A stretch of DNA of 64,000 nucleotides from Vombatus ursinus (lineage: Eukaryota; Chordata; Mammalia; Diprotodontia; Vombatidae), in NCBI RefSeq assembly GCF_900497805.2, contig NW_020954590.1:88066916-88130915 (forward strand), written 5' to 3'. How positions within the stretch are numbered: the first letter of the stretch is position 1; each line of letters begins with the position of its first letter. Below are positions 11,885 through 24,239 of the stretch, piece after piece. The notes beneath the pieces were generated by a model, which did not search any database, was not told the DNA's origin, and saw only the letters and a program-made list of their open reading frames with translations. The position numbers and the translations under genes are program-made.

Positions 11885-12295
11885 TAATCATAGAATCTCA
11901 AGCATCGGCAGGGACCTTAGATGGCATACAGTCCAACTGATCACTCAAGTACAGGAGTTCCTCCTACAGTGCATCTGATGAGGCAACCAGTTCATGCATA
12001 TAATATCCTGAGATCATAGATTTAATGTTGGAAGGGACTTTTGAGGTCACCTAGTCAATCAGCAAGCAATTACTAAGTACCTAGTATGTGCACTAGACAT
12101 AGGATACAAAGACAGAAACAAAACAGTCTTTGCCCTCAATGAGCTTATACTCTATCAAGTACCCTTTAGATACTGACAAAACAGGCCTAAAAAGTTGATG
12201 TGTTTTCCAAGGTCCCATAGGTAGTAAGTGGCAGGTCCAATGCCTCTAGACCTAGCCATCTCTCCACTGCATGATTTGGGTGGCTATAGTTGTTT
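11885..12295 (+). repeat. Stacked old THER/MIR fragments
   Basis: Contains tcatagaatctcaagcatcg and gatcatagatttaatgttgg. An aatcagcaagcaattactaa/ctagtatgtgcactagacat insertion splits the second copy at about 12,055-12,165. The flanking pieces resume with gttttccaaggtcccatag. Confidence 0.55.
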
Positions 12296-13082
12296 TTCTA
12301 GTTTAAACAACATCTAGATGGTCATTGGAAGATTCCAAATAGAGATTTCTCCAGACAGGCTATTATTCGAAATTTATTCCTTTGAATTCACTTCCTTTTC
12401 TCCCATCAAACTACTCCTTTATAACCTACATTAGGGGAGGGTGTTACAAGAACAGAATAATCAGTGTCTATCACCAGTGAAAGGAGATTTCCATCAGCCT
12501 ATATAGGGTGCTCCTAAGGGAGGGCTGGAATGCTTTTACCTGAATTATCTGGCTCATTCTTTCAAAGGAAGTCTGAGATTTTTGTCTTGAGTACAAATAA
12601 CAACCACAAATCACACTTTGCTTATGCCAGCCTGTAATGACCACAGATGATTTCATTTCTACACTTCACAATGATTTTGAAAAAAACATTTGTGCGTGTG
12701 AACCTGTTATTCAAAGACTCTAATCTGCAAAAGTAAAGCCCAAATAGGATGAGCTCTCAGGGCTGCCAATGACGACATCCATTTAGCACTTCCTTGTCTC
12801 CCCATGCCATACAAGGCTGAACAGGAGCTAACTATAGACATCAGCTTCTAATTTCAATTCTGATGCTTGACATCTGCCTGCTAAAGACATGATGGAATGT
12901 ACTATACACATACTCCTCAATCCACACAAATCAATGTTTGGAATATCAAATCCTATTTTTTCCCCATTGACTTACATGATACAATTGGAAATATTTTCCA
13001 GCTGCCTCAAGCTTCCTTAAGACTTCTAATTTTAATTGATTTATAATCCTTTTTTGGGGGGGGGAAGACTTCTGCTACTTGT

Positions 13083-13318
13083 TGTTCAGTTATAACTGAC
13101 TCTTCATGATCCCATTTGGGGTTTTCTTGGAAAAGACACTGGAGTAGTTTGCCATTTCCTTCTCCAGTTCATTTTACAGATAAGGAAACTGAGGCAAACA
13201 GAGTTAAGTGACTTGCCTAGGGTCACACAGTTAGTAAGCATCTGAGGTGGCATTTGAACTCAGGTCCTCCTGACTCCAGGCCCACTGCCCTATCCACTGT
13301 GCCACCTAGCTGCCTTCT
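13083..13318 (-). repeat. SINE with RTE-type tail, complete
   Basis: The reverse complement runs from ggcagctaggtggcacagtg through cctggagtcaggaggacctg and agttcaaatgccacctcaga to ggagaaggaaatggcaaact and atgaagagtcagttataact. Both ends are recognisable. Confidence 0.85.
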
Positions 13319-13499
13319 GTTGTTATTAGCCTGTAATGCTCTCTTTACAGATGTCTCTGCCAGGTATTACCTGCAACCTCTTCATATACTGCAGTCTTTA
13401 CATACCTGGCCTCTCTGGTCAGTGGGAGAGGTTGGCCATATAATTTTAAATTCATAAGCAGTCCTGAGAGCCGATTCTACTTAGGCTTCCACATTTATT

Positions 13500-14095
13500 A
13501 TAATAGAAAGAGCACTGGAATGGGAGTCAGGAGTCTAGTGTCTGTGCTAGCAGCCTGCTTTTTTGCGGTTGATTTTGCTGGGAAGACCATGGCCAGGTCT
13601 CAAGACAACCATCTAGCTTCGCACAGTGACGAACTTCCTCTGGCAGACACACACTATATCCTTTACCCTGGCCTGCCATGTTGTGTTGAAGAGTCATGCT
13701 GTTGGATGGGAAGGGACCTAAGGAGAGTGTGTGGATGGTTTAGAGATGACCTACCACCATCACTGGAGGAAACAACCATGTTTCAAGATGGGCTCTGTTG
13801 ATTCTGAGTCAACAGGATCATCTTCATAGACAAGGACAGCAGGTTGCAAGGTGACTGCTCCCCAGATCTGTGTTGTCCTTCTTTGTGTATATGTTGTACC
13901 CAGGAAGATCTAGGTCCTGGGCTCAAATCTCTCCTCAGACACTTAGTAGTTAAGTGATCCTTGGCAAAACACTTATCTCAGCCTCAGTTTCTTCATCTGT
14001 AAAGTGAGGATAAACTGTTTCACAGCCTTGTTATGAGGAACAAATGAGAGCTTGCATGTAAAGTGATTTGCAAACCTCAAAGCAGTTCCCTCCTC
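13500..14095 (+). repeat. MIR interrupted by an unclassified 362-bp insert
   Basis: The MIR head is at 13,500-13,538 (aaagagcactggaatgggag). It resumes at 13,901 with caggaagatctaggtcctgg and runs to the gaggaacaaatgagagc tail. The insert 13,539-13,900 starts tgtctgtgctagc. It is bounded by caggagtctag on the left and caggaagatctag on the right, which may be a worn target-site duplication. Confidence 0.6.
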
Positions 14096-14257
14096 ATCAG
14101 AACACAGGATTCTTGAGAACCAAAATTGGGCTACATTTTTATCCTTGTACCTCCAGTATCCAGCATAGTCGTTTTCACATAGGGATAGGGACTGGATTTG
14201 GGATTTCATTGATCTAGGGAACTCCCAAAATGAGGAAACTCTCTAGCAATGCCAGTT

Positions 14258-14529
14258 GGTTGTTGTTGCTTATCTTTCATTTTCCAAGAGTACCATCGTG
14301 ATGTCTTGACTTGCTTGTGAATTGGATTTGAGTGAGGCAGAGTTGCACAAAGTTGTCAGTCTCACTCTCTCTTCCTGAGTCATTGGAAGAACAGTAGGAG
14401 GCCAAAGTCAGAATGACTGGCAATGACTGGCTCCTTTAGAGGGTGCCTAGGTTCACACAGCCCAAGGCAGGTCTCAAACAGCAGGTTTTCCTGATAATAC
14501 TAGCTCTGACTCTCTAATCACTACAGTGC

Positions 14530-14568
<39 letters not shown>

Positions 14569-14640
14569 TGTGTGTGTGTGTATGAGGTTTATTGGCCTTT
14601 CACATGGTAGGTATTTAATAAATATAAACCTGAATTGAAT
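14258..14640 (+). repeat. MAR1-type SINE, (TG)n tract and L2-like end
   Basis: The MAR1 head and body are at 14,258-14,525: cattttccaagagtaccatc, then gtgaattggatttgagtgag, then cacacagcccaaggcagg. A (TG)n microsatellite of about 55 bp follows at 14,528-14,583. Then comes an L2-like end, catggtaggtatttaataaa. Confidence 0.7.
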
Positions 14641-15839
14641 TTCCCAAAGGGGAAATTATTGGACAACAAAAATCCTCAATCAAAGTGCAATAAAATATCA
14701 TCTTCATGGAGTCATCACCCTCCACCTCCTTGATTCCATTCCTTCTCCTCCCACTTTTTTGATATGGCCTCTAAAGGAGAAGCAGTTGTAGTGTGACCTT
14801 GTTCCCAAGATGTCAGCTGCAGCACACACAAAAATATGTTTACAGCTTACTCACTCTTGCTTTTCCCCCTGGAAAGAACCCAAACTGTTCTCTAACCACT
14901 GAGGTCATGCCGTATGGTGTGTAATTAGACTCCTGCTCTTGGCCAAGATATTAAATTCTCTCTATATTTTATGTGTGAGGCTCACCGTGACATTTACTCA
15001 CTGTGACAGAAGGGGTCATATCCCCCCATCATCTCAGAATTCAGAGAAAGTAATAATTTTTAAGCCCTATGTAGGGGCTAGAGCTGTAATGAAGCTAAAT
15101 TACATTATCTTCCTCTATATGAAAATATCAATCATGGGTTGCTAAGGCACCAGTGAACAACATGAAATGATGCAGTCCACCCAGACCTTAGGGGAACTTC
15201 TTAAAGTAATAAACTCACAAGCCTTTCCCAAAACATCAGAAAGAAGACCTGAAGGTCTGTCTTCCTGCTGTTGACCACAGTACAAATGTGCTTCATGCGC
15301 CTAGCCCACTAGGAAAGCAGTGTATATTCAAAGATGGCAGCTACCTTGGAGAATCCTTTTCCATTTCCATCCTGCCAATTATTCCATTTCTAATTTTCAT
15401 ACCCATATCTATCCAAAGTTTTCACACTTTAGGAAAGTCTAGGCAAAAATCCCACCCTTATTAGCATTATACAACCTTTGGGGTTTGAACCCAGGTCTTC
15501 TCTCTGGAGAGCTAAACTTATTCCATTGTACCAAGCTGAAGGGTAGAGGGAAAAAATTCTATAGGGTTAGAGTATGAACAAAGGGTAGAGAGATAAGGAG
15601 AAGGGTGTGTTTGTATGTATGTATGACACAAAGATGAATTTCAATTTTTTAACAGCTTTGCCTAAGGCTAATCCCTTGTGCCCACTGGACTTCTAGTTAT
15701 GCCCACTAAGAACTATTTCTTTTGTGGTTCTTGCTGCTTCCTTCCTCTTGTTGACATGGAGAGGAGAGGGCTGGGAGTGATGTTACCACTGATATTCACC
15801 ATGGACATAAACAGATCCTTGCTAGCAAAAGGAAAACCA

Positions 15840-16620
15840 ATCATTTAAAAAAATTAATACACTTTATTTTTTTAACCCAATTACAAGCTAAACAATTTTT
15901 TTTGACATTTGGGTTTTTTTTTTTTAAGTTTTGAGTTCCAAATTCTATCCCTCCCTTCCTCCTCCCTCCCTGAAACAGGAAGCAATCAGATATAGGTTAT
16001 ACATGTGCAATCACGTAAAACATTTCCTTTTTAGTCACTTTATATAAGACTTGAAATTAAGAAAAAGAATGAAAGAAAGTGAAAAATAACATGCTTCAGT
16101 CTGTATTCAAACAATCATTTCTTTCTCTGGTGGTGGATAGCATGCTTCATCATTAGTCCTTTGGGATCGTCTTGGATCATTGTATTGCTGAGAATAGCCA
16201 AGTTATTCATAGTTCTTCATCGAACAATATTGCTGTTACTGTATATAATGTTTTCCTGATTCTGTTTACTTCACTTTGCATCAGTTCATGTAAGTCTTTC
16301 CAGGTTTTTCTGAAATCATCCTGCTTGTCACTTCTTATAGCACAATAATATTCCATCACAATCACATACCACAGCTTGTTTAGTCATTCCCCAGTTGATG
16401 GTCATCCCTTTGATTTCTAGTTCTTAGACACAACAAAAAGAGCTGCTATTAATATTTCTGTAGTGACCCTGGGCAAGTCACTTAACTCTGATTGCCTCAC
16501 CCCCCCCAAAAAAATAAAAATAAATATTTTTGTACAAATAGGTTCCCCCCCCTTTTATGTCTTCAGGTTATAGACTTAGCAGTGGTATTGCTGGATCAAG
16601 CACAGTTTTATAGCCCTTTG
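15840..16620 (-). repeat. L1 LINE 3' end, antisense, with SINE insert
   Basis: The + strand reads aaattctatccctcccttcc, ggttatacatgtgcaatcac, ttgggatcgtcttggatcat and catcagttcatgtaagtctt, then agagctgctattaatatttc. This is the reverse complement of L1 ORF2 end plus 3' UTR. A short SINE piece (16,463-16,522) is inserted between aatatttctgta and aatatttttgta. Confidence 0.85.
16463..16522 (+). repeat. 5'-truncated WSINE1-like fragment inside L1
   Basis: Reads tgaccctgggcaagtcactt and gattgcctcac, then C and A runs. It is flanked by aatatttctgta and aatatttttgta, a plausible 12-bp target duplication with one difference. Confidence 0.65.
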
Positions 16621-17934
16621 GGCAGAGAGGAAAACCAATCGTTATGGTTGTCTGATGCAGTAACTACCTGAAGAGAGTGAGAAGTGTTCAAAAGCATAAG
16701 TGGGGAGGTGAGGTGTCATGAAGAGTCACCTCTCTCATGTTAGGCATGCTCATCCCCTCCTTCCCCAGGCTTACCATTCTCTTTCTGTGTGCTTGGCCAC
16801 AGCCTGAAGCCCAGCCATGCCCCAATTAGAAGGACAGGCCTGCATAAATATGAGGCTCTCCCTAATGAGAACTGAACTAGACTCTGAGGAGGAAACAGAT
16901 GGAATCATAATTCCAAGGAATAATACACAGGCACCTTCAGTTGAGAAATCATACAGTAAAGGTTTGGGGTAGTGGTTCTTAATCTTGTCTGGTGAAACCT
17001 ATGATCCTCAAAATGATATTTTCAATTGCATAAAATAGAAATTTAAAGCAATATGAAAAAAAGTGATTGTAAGTGAAACATATTTATCAATTAAAAAAAA
17101 AGTTCATGGATCCCAGGTTAAGAGGAAAAAAAATGAGCACTAGGTGGCTGCTAACTCCCCGTTTAGGGGTACTGAGTCAGTTATCGTTGATCTTACAAAT
17201 AACAATTCAGAAGTATGCTGTCTTCTCAGGGTATCTGAGCAGGATGTGACAGGGCTTCCCAGGGCTTGTCAAGCCTGATGACTAATACCAACTTTTGGTG
17301 AGTCACTCTTGATTACACTGCCAGAAGAAATCTAGAAAACATAGTTAAAGATTATGAAGTCTTAGGCAAAAAGACTAAAGGTCTTAGGGGCACAGGTGGT
17401 ATTTTCATTACAGTTGCTATTCAAACACAAATGTTTCAAAAGTGAAAGGCAGATTTGAGAAGCAGTTGGTTAAGAAAATGGCATCTTTGAACTTAATTTG
17501 GATTTCTGGACCAGGAACTAAAATATGTGCATGGCAGAGTCTTGTCAAGGATAGCATGCACCTAATAAGGGCAGGTAAAAGTGTGTTTGCCTTGGAGCCT
17601 CACAAATCTAATCAAAAAAGTTAACTGAAAAAGATTGAAGGAGAATCACATTTGCATATCAACTAATCTAGCTACCTTAAGAGAGTCACCAAATGGTTGA
17701 AAGAAGAGCAATAAAGATGCCTAGAAATTCACGAGATAAAATTCTAGAAAAGAGCTAGAGATAAAACTGGACTCCAAGGGATAATGCTGATGACTTACTT
17801 TGGCAATGTTCTTTAGTAAATGGTGATGGGAATCTAAAACGATAATATATATAGGTGAGGACCCACATAATGCCACAAATGCCCTTCCAGACTTGGTTCT
17901 AGTCATTGGCTTCTTTCTATTTCTTGAAAAGGAC

Positions 17935-18310
17935 ACTCCATATCCAGATCCCATACATTTTCACTGGTTTGTCTGCCCCTAGGCCTGGTTATATTCTTCT
18001 TTCTCATTTCTACTTCCTGACTTCCCTGGCTTTCTTCAAGACAGCTCAAAATCTTCCTTTTGCCAGAGGTTTTTCTCAGTTCTCCTCTCGCACCCCACCC
18101 TACTCCACTGCTAGTACCTTTCCTCCAGATTTCCTCCAATTTATCCTAGAGATCTTGTATGTACAGGGTTGTTTGTATGTTGTCTCTGTCATTAGAATGG
18201 GAGCTCCTTGAGGGCAGGCACTTTTTTTTTGCCTTTCTTTATAGTCCCAGGGCTTACAAAATACCCAACACATAGTAGGCTTTTAATTAATGCTTGTTCA
18301 CTTGACTTGA
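17935..18310 (+). repeat. L2 LINE 3' end
   Basis: Contains tgttgtctctgtcattagaa, ggagctccttgagggcagg and acacatagtaggcttttaat, preceded by a degraded L2 3' UTR (caagacagctcaaaatcttc). Confidence 0.65.
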
Positions 18311-18317
18311 GTCCCAA

Positions 18318-18465
18318 CTTTGCTTCTAACCAGCTGTGTGACCTAGGGCAAGTCATTTTTCTATGAACCTGTTTTCTTATCAGTAAAATAAAAGGGTGAA
18401 GGAGGGGTATGTGTGGGGGGTGGAATAGATAGCTCCTTCTAAAATTCTGTGATGCTTTGAGGTTA
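18318..18465 (+). repeat. MIR fragment
   Basis: Contains ctgtgtgacctagggcaagt, ttttcttatcagtaaaataa and the ctagctccttctaaaattct-type tail. Confidence 0.65.
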
Positions 18466-18609
18466 GGGAATGAGAGTATCAGGAAAATGTAGAGCTGGGC
18501 AGTAGGACAAATTATGCCAACAAATATTGTCTTTTCCATAGGGAACCAACAAATGGAAGAATATCCAGAATGTATTTTAGATAGATGGATAGATAGTATT
18601 TTATATATA

Positions 18610-18832
18610 TAACGCATGTGTTGCTGACGCTCCATGACTTCTTTTTGAGGTTTTCTTGGCGAAGATACTGGGGTAGATTGCCTTTTCCTTCTCCAGCTCA
18701 TTTTACAGCTAAGGAAACTGAAGCAAACAGGATTAAATAGCTTGCCCAGGGTTACCCAGCTAGTAAATGTCTGAGGTCACATTTGAGCTCGGGTTTTTCT
18801 GACTCCAAGTCCAGTACTCTATCCAGCTGCCC
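18610..18832 (-). repeat. SINE with RTE-type tail
   Basis: The reverse complement shows ggggcagctggatagagtac, the gacttggagtcagaaaaacc body and the ggagaaggaaaaggcaatct tail. A (TATG)n/(TA)n tract follows at about 18,835-18,920. Confidence 0.8.
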
Positions 18833-18999
18833 CTATATGTAACATATATGTATGTATATATATGTATGTATGTGTATAGTATATATATGCATGTGTTTAT
18901 ATATGTGTATATATACCTAATTGATTTCTCTTGAAATACATCTATCAGTTGTCCTTGAAAGGAAATCTAATGAAGAGGATGTTGCTTTGTTTCTTTTAG

Positions 19000-19091
19000 A
19001 GGCAGACTTCCCCATCACCCTCCAGCCCACCTGTGCAAATGAGAAAACCCAACTAATCAGAGAAGCCCGCAGCTATACCACAGACTCCTAG
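19000..19091 (+). CDS. DNAJC5B: DNAJC5B last coding exon: C-terminal tail and stop
   Basis: The acceptor is a T-rich tract ending ttcttttag before base 19000. The split codon G|AG gives Glu, followed by ADFPITLQPTCANEKTQLI and a short tail ending YTTDS, with TAG at 19089-19091. The tail matches the family signature (human, from memory: ...DFPVFLQPTNANEKTQLI...TDS). It is a soluble client/partner-binding end of the protein. About 160 of the expected ~199 residues are therefore encoded in the window. The 3' UTR starts at 19092 and I could not place a convincing AATAAA near it. The closest exact AATAAA within 5 kb that I noticed is near 23,508, which may have nothing to do with this gene. Confidence 0.95.
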
Positions 19092-20539
19092 ATATCCAGC
19101 TCGCTCAGGTCCATGGGTCCTTCTGGAAGCAACAGCAGTGTGCCTGGCAAGTGGAGCGATTCTTGAAGGAAAGAGCCCCAACAATGTTGCGAAACCCCAG
19201 GAATCCCTTTCTCATTTATGCTTTATTTTGAGGTTAGGCACAGGTGGTTGCAATGTAATTTTCTGAGCATGCAGACTCTCTTTGAGTAGACTTGCTAATG
19301 AAACAGATTCAATTAGACAAAGGCTTACAGAGTGTACCTTGTTCCCCCCTCACCCCTACTCCTCCGCCGAGACACTATTGGGGCCTAGAAGGTTTGAAGG
19401 ACCAGTGTGCCCTTACTGAATCAAACTTCTGCCAGCTCCAAGTCTAAAACCAGGAGTCAGTGAGGGGCATATCTATCTCTTTTTTCCTCTAATAACTAAA
19501 AGCAGTCACAAGAACAGCCACTGATATTAAAAGAAAACGTTTAGGGGAGAATTTAAGAAAAATTTGTCAACAGAGGCCATTCTCTCATGACCCCTTGCTG
19601 CCAGAGGGATTTCCCAACTCACTCCCAGTGGGTTTGGGTTGCAAGGTGTTAATGACATCATTGCAGATTGTTGTTGGGGATGGGGCACCTGAGGCTTGTA
19701 CACAAAGAACAGGTAGCTGGCAGGTAGCTGGCTTTCACTGACTTTCCAGCAGCAGAAGAATAGGATAAATGTGAGGCTAAAGGGCATCTCATCACAAAGC
19801 ATCCTCTTAAAGTATCATTTGAAAGGTCTAAATCACCATTTCAAAAATTGGGACTTGCATTTGCTCCTTGATTTCTCCCCTCTCTCCCTCCTAACTCCCT
19901 CCACTTACTTACTTTGCCGCATTAGACCTTACATTAAGTTGGGTCAATTATTTTGAGCTGTGACTTACATTTTGCTGTAAAGTTATTACCTGCCACTGAC
20001 CATGCTGCAGGGGCTTTGCAGTTTTAGATTACCTGGACTAGAAACAAGGAAAGACATGCCAGAGATATACAGAGGCTTAAGGACACAGGCAGAGACAGAA
20101 ATGCTTACTTTCAGGCCCTAAATTTCACAAACTTCTTTTCCTGGTTTGTTTTGGAACTGGTTTCATTTTGAAGAAAGAAAGAAAAGCTCAGCGATACACA
20201 TTAGGGGAGAGAGTATCTATCTTAGGGAGTGAAGTTCTGTCCATTTTCTGATTCAATTACTTCATTCATATTTCAGCAGGAGAGGTGGGAGGGAAGTAAT
20301 GAGTAGAGGACAAAAATAATCTCCAAAATTGTACAGGAGTAAAAATGAATTGTTTTAAAAGGGTTTAATTGTTTTTCTCTCAAAAAAATTATTCCTTTAA
20401 ACATTAAATATCTCTCTTGTTATCATTTCTTATTTACCACTTGGAACTACATTCAATTGCTAAATACACATTTTTATGTTTTTAGGCTCATAAGATCCTG
20501 GGAAATGTTTTAGCTTCAGTAAAGTACATAATAGAAAGG

Positions 20540-20840
20540 GCCCTTCGTTTTTGGGAGTCGGAAGACCTGGGATTTAGACCCAACCCTGCCCACTTGTAGG
20601 ATCTAGTGAGGATTTGATAATAGATAAGATAGCAACAGCTCACATTTATATGGTGCTTTGCAGTTTACAAAGCAATGTTAACAATTATCCAGCTAGGCAA
20701 GGCAAACATGATTTTTACCATTTTATAGATGAGAAAACTGGCCCTGGGAAACTAATTGACTTGTCTAAGGTCAAATAGTTATTAAGTGGCTGAGCCAAAA
20801 CGCCAATCCATCTGCCTTTCTGTCAAAATTCACTGCGGTC
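20540..20840 (+). repeat. MIR fragments
   Basis: A MIR head (gggagtcggaagacctggga) is followed by a second element: cacatttatatggtgctttg, ttttatagatgagaaaactg and gttattaagtggctgagcc. Confidence 0.6.
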
Positions 20841-21439
20841 TTTCTGGTGCTTGAGAAAATTAATGATGTTATCTAAGCACAACATATCATTTTATGATTA
20901 TGTATATGTAGCTACTATTTGCAAATGTAATATGATTTTATAAGCACACACCCTTTGTATAACATGGAATCTACTTGGAAAAACACAAAAATCTCTTAAA
21001 AGCACTCCCTTGAATTACACTGCTTTCACAACTCCAGTGAGTGCTGAGCACAAAGTAGTGTGAGTCCATCATTAATACAACTCACTGCTGACCTTTCTTG
21101 TGAGTAAACATGTGGCTAGTACACTGCCTAATCCAGGGGTAATTTCAGCTACCACATAACCCTTCCACACAGTCCCTAGGGAAAGGGTGAAGGCTAGTTA
21201 GCAATTTGGTTATATGTTGCCCCCTGCTGGTAAATGTAACTCAAGCTCTTGAGTTTTCAACCTCATCTGGATTCAGAGGTATCTTTGCTATAGATCACAT
21301 CTTTCTCTATATTGCGACCCCTGGGCACAGAGCAGAAAGATGGAATAATAGATGGATAGGAAAATTTGGCTCACAAATTGCGATATAAAGGTGGCCATGC
21401 TTCCAAGAAGGAGGTAGGCCACGATTTCCACTTATTGAC

Positions 21440-21690
21440 TTTAGGCATTTTTCAGTTGTGCCTGACTCTTTATTATCCATTTGGGATTTTCTTGGCAGAG
21501 ATACTGGAGTGGTTTGCTATTTCCTTCTCCAGCTCATTTTACAGATGATGAACCTGAGGCAAACAGGGTTAAGGCACTTGTCCAGATCATACAGCTAGTA
21601 AGTGTCTGAGGCCGAATTTGAACTCAGGAAGATGAGTTTTCCTGACTCCAGGCCTGGAACTCTATCCACTGTACCACCTAGCTGCCCTAA
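21440..21690 (-). repeat. SINE with RTE-type tail
   Basis: The reverse complement runs gggcagctaggtggtacagt, cctggagtcaggaaaactca, caaattcggcctcagacact, then ggagaaggaaatagcaaacc and agagtcaggcacaactgaaa. Confidence 0.85.
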
Positions 21691-21734
21691 CTTCCACTTA
21701 ACAAAGGGTTTATTTCTGGTGTTCCATGCAGTCA

Positions 21735-22110
21735 GTCAATAAACATTAAGCACCTATAATAAATATTAAAACAATAAACATTAAGGCAATGTACTAAGTG
21801 CTGGGGATACAAGAAAGGTAAGATAGTTCCTACCCTCAGAGAGCTCATAATCTAATGGAAAAGACAATATATAACTATCTACAAACAAGCTATACACATA
21901 TTAATTGTAGATAATCACCAGAATTAAGAGGGATCAGGAAAGGCCTCCTGTTGAAGGTAGGACTGTAGCTGGAACTTGAAGGAAGTCCGGGAAGTTGGGA
22001 AGCAGAGATGAGAAGGGGAAACAGTCCATGCTTGGGGAACAGCTAGTGAAAATAGCCACAGTAGGGAGATGGAATGCCTCGTGTATTGAGTACTAGGTAT
22101 GCACATAGAA
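21735..22110 (+). repeat. Old interspersed repeat with MIR-like head
   Basis: Contains tcagtcaataaacattaagc, gtgctggggatacaagaaag, agagctcataatctaatgga, caggaaaggcctcctgttga and a ggaacttgaaggaagt block. It belongs to the same family as 59,790-60,140 and 6,590-6,920. Confidence 0.6.
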
Positions 22111-22919
22111 GACTTCAATACATGTGCAGTTGAATGAACGAATGCATTCCATCAGCTACACAAAGAACTCCCTTCTCACCTGATGAAAGGTCTGAATAGA
22201 CAAAGGAAAGGGGTCCCTGCTGAAAGTATAAGCAATTTAACAAAATATTACTACAGAGTCATCCCTTTGCCCCAAGCTATGTTAAAAAACAAAAAACAAT
22301 AAGTACCCTCCCAACTGGCCCATGGTACATGTTCCTGGCTCCGGGGGAACAAGGACAAATAGCTTTAATGTGAGATAGAGATAGAATCTTTTTTTGGCTT
22401 AAGTCTTAATTGGTGTTTTGAGAAACAAACTAAGGCAAAACTCCCAGAACACTTTCTTTAAAAATAACAAACAGGTAACATAATTATTTTGGTACAAAGT
22501 AATAAAACTCTAAATCCCAAATAGTACAAATGCTAAAATGAAATTTAAAAAATTTAAAGGCACTTAATGTGCCCTGCACTTAAAGTTTGCTTAAGTGGTA
22601 ATGATCTCCTTGAATTGCTGGCCCACATATAGGCTGCAACTTAAGGCTTTACAACCTCCCTCTAAGCAAACAGGAGAAATCTGCTTATGGAAAGGGGTCT
22701 CATTGTGGCTCTGTTGATAACCAAATCTTTGGCCTAAGCCACACACATATCTGAATTTCCACAAAGGTAACAAGAAGGGTATTGGAATAAATTATCTTTT
22801 GGGTCCCTCCCAACTCTAAAAATCTGTAATATTCTCAGGCTGACAGGTTGTTAAGATATTGTTTCAGGGTCCAGGAGGTTACTCTGGTTTCTTCTCGGCT
22901 CCCACATCTAAAAGAGGAA

Positions 22920-23005
22920 TATATGTATGTATATGTATATATATACATGTGAATACATACGTATTCACATATATACACATACATACATACATACACATGT
23001 TCTAC
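22920..23005 (+). repeat. (TATG/CATA)n microsatellite
   Basis: Alternating tatg, ta and cata units. Parts are self-complementary (tgtgaatacatacgtattca). Confidence 0.9.
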
Positions 23006-24239
23006 TGAAGTTCTTCTATTGCCTTACAGAACTAGTCCAACTCTGGAAGGTTTTGGTGGGTTTATGCAAAAGTAGGGAAGAAGGTAAAGTACTACGCAAA
23101 ACTTAAATCATTATTTAAATGTGAATTAACATGATTTTGATATTCCTAAATTTGAAGATGGAATTGTAACTCCACTTTTCTTTCCTGTGTGTTCTGCAGG
23201 GGCCACAGGCATGTCTGGGAATTCGGCTAGGGTGGAGGTGGGATGAAGGATTTCCCTCTGTTAAATGGTCAAGCTGCTGGCTGAGGGATAATCAATAGAG
23301 AGGTGTGGTGGTGGTGATGGTGATGGTCTTGCAATTGGAGGAGGGGGAACAGTAGGAAGGTTGGCAGCACAGCTGAATATTGTAGTGTTAAGCACCTAAT
23401 TTAAACCCATTTCAAATATTTCTCATCTATGGCCTACTGTGAAGTCCTCTGTATGTTTCAAATATACCTGAATATCTAAAGTTTATTGTTTTTGATGAAG
23501 GCTGCTAATAAAGGCTGCCTCTGTGTAAAAACTCTAATTCCTCTCTCTGCCTCTGTACATTTCACTAAGTCCACTCTAGGAATAGCCAAGCAGTCAAATG
23601 GCCAGTCTTTGAGACAACAGACCAATTTTCATGCCTGGCTGTGAACTAGGCTGTTCATTTGCTTGAACTATCGGATGAAGTCAGAGAGTTATTCATTAAC
23701 ACATATGAGTAATGCTCAAATAACACCCTTGAATTGTAACATTTAATAACTACTAATTAGTGGTGAGGATGATGATGACAGTGTGAGAAGACTCTTTCCC
23801 TCCAGCTTACTAACATCAACCTATTTACCTTAGATTAGATGATGAAATCAGCAAAGTAGATGTCTGACTATTTCCCACAATTTGCCATGAATCCGTTTTG
23901 TCTCTTTATCCCCACAAATAATATTTCAGTGAATCCCTGACCTCATCAGTGTAGGTAAATCTACTAATTCATATCACAATCCTGTCACACTTTGTCATGC
24001 TAGATGATTCTTATCCATATTTCCCCATAAATGTTCTATAAGAAATTTATTCATTCTGTTAGAAGGTTATCCTTTTGTTCTCTGGTTACATTTTTTTGGT
24101 GGAGACCAGCACCTAGTTCAGGTTGTCTATCCATTATCTTTCCTTCTTCCTATACGACTGATTTATTGAGGCATTCTTGTGCAAGGGCACTGAATTTGGA
24201 CTTAGATTGACATCTTGGCTCTAAGAGAAGAGGACATAA

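Larger units (their letters stand above)
8603..18999 (+). other. DNAJC5B intron (Cys-string exon to last exon)
   Basis: A 10.4-kb intron. It contains a polypyrimidine microsatellite, CR1/L3 with an inserted SINE, a 7SL retropseudogene, MIR/THER copies, a MAR1 SINE and an antisense L1 3' end. I see nothing assignable in about 8,905-9,455, 9,830-10,630, 12,300-13,080, 14,640-15,840 and 16,620-17,930. The stretch 17,440-17,700 is A-rich with a 60-codon frame that I do not recognise. Confidence 0.75.

Noticed and set aside
14528-14583. Regularly repeated short units that might suggest a CRISPR-like array
   Set aside because: Pure dinucleotide microsatellite; no spacer structure, and eukaryotic context.
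17442-17624. A 60-codon frame considered as a processed pseudogene
   Set aside because: No recognisable protein family, no poly(A) tail or target duplication visible.
18192-18701. A 169-codon minus-strand frame, the longest in the window
   Set aside because: It crosses an L2 tail, a MIR fragment and a SINE, so it is a chance frame over repeats.
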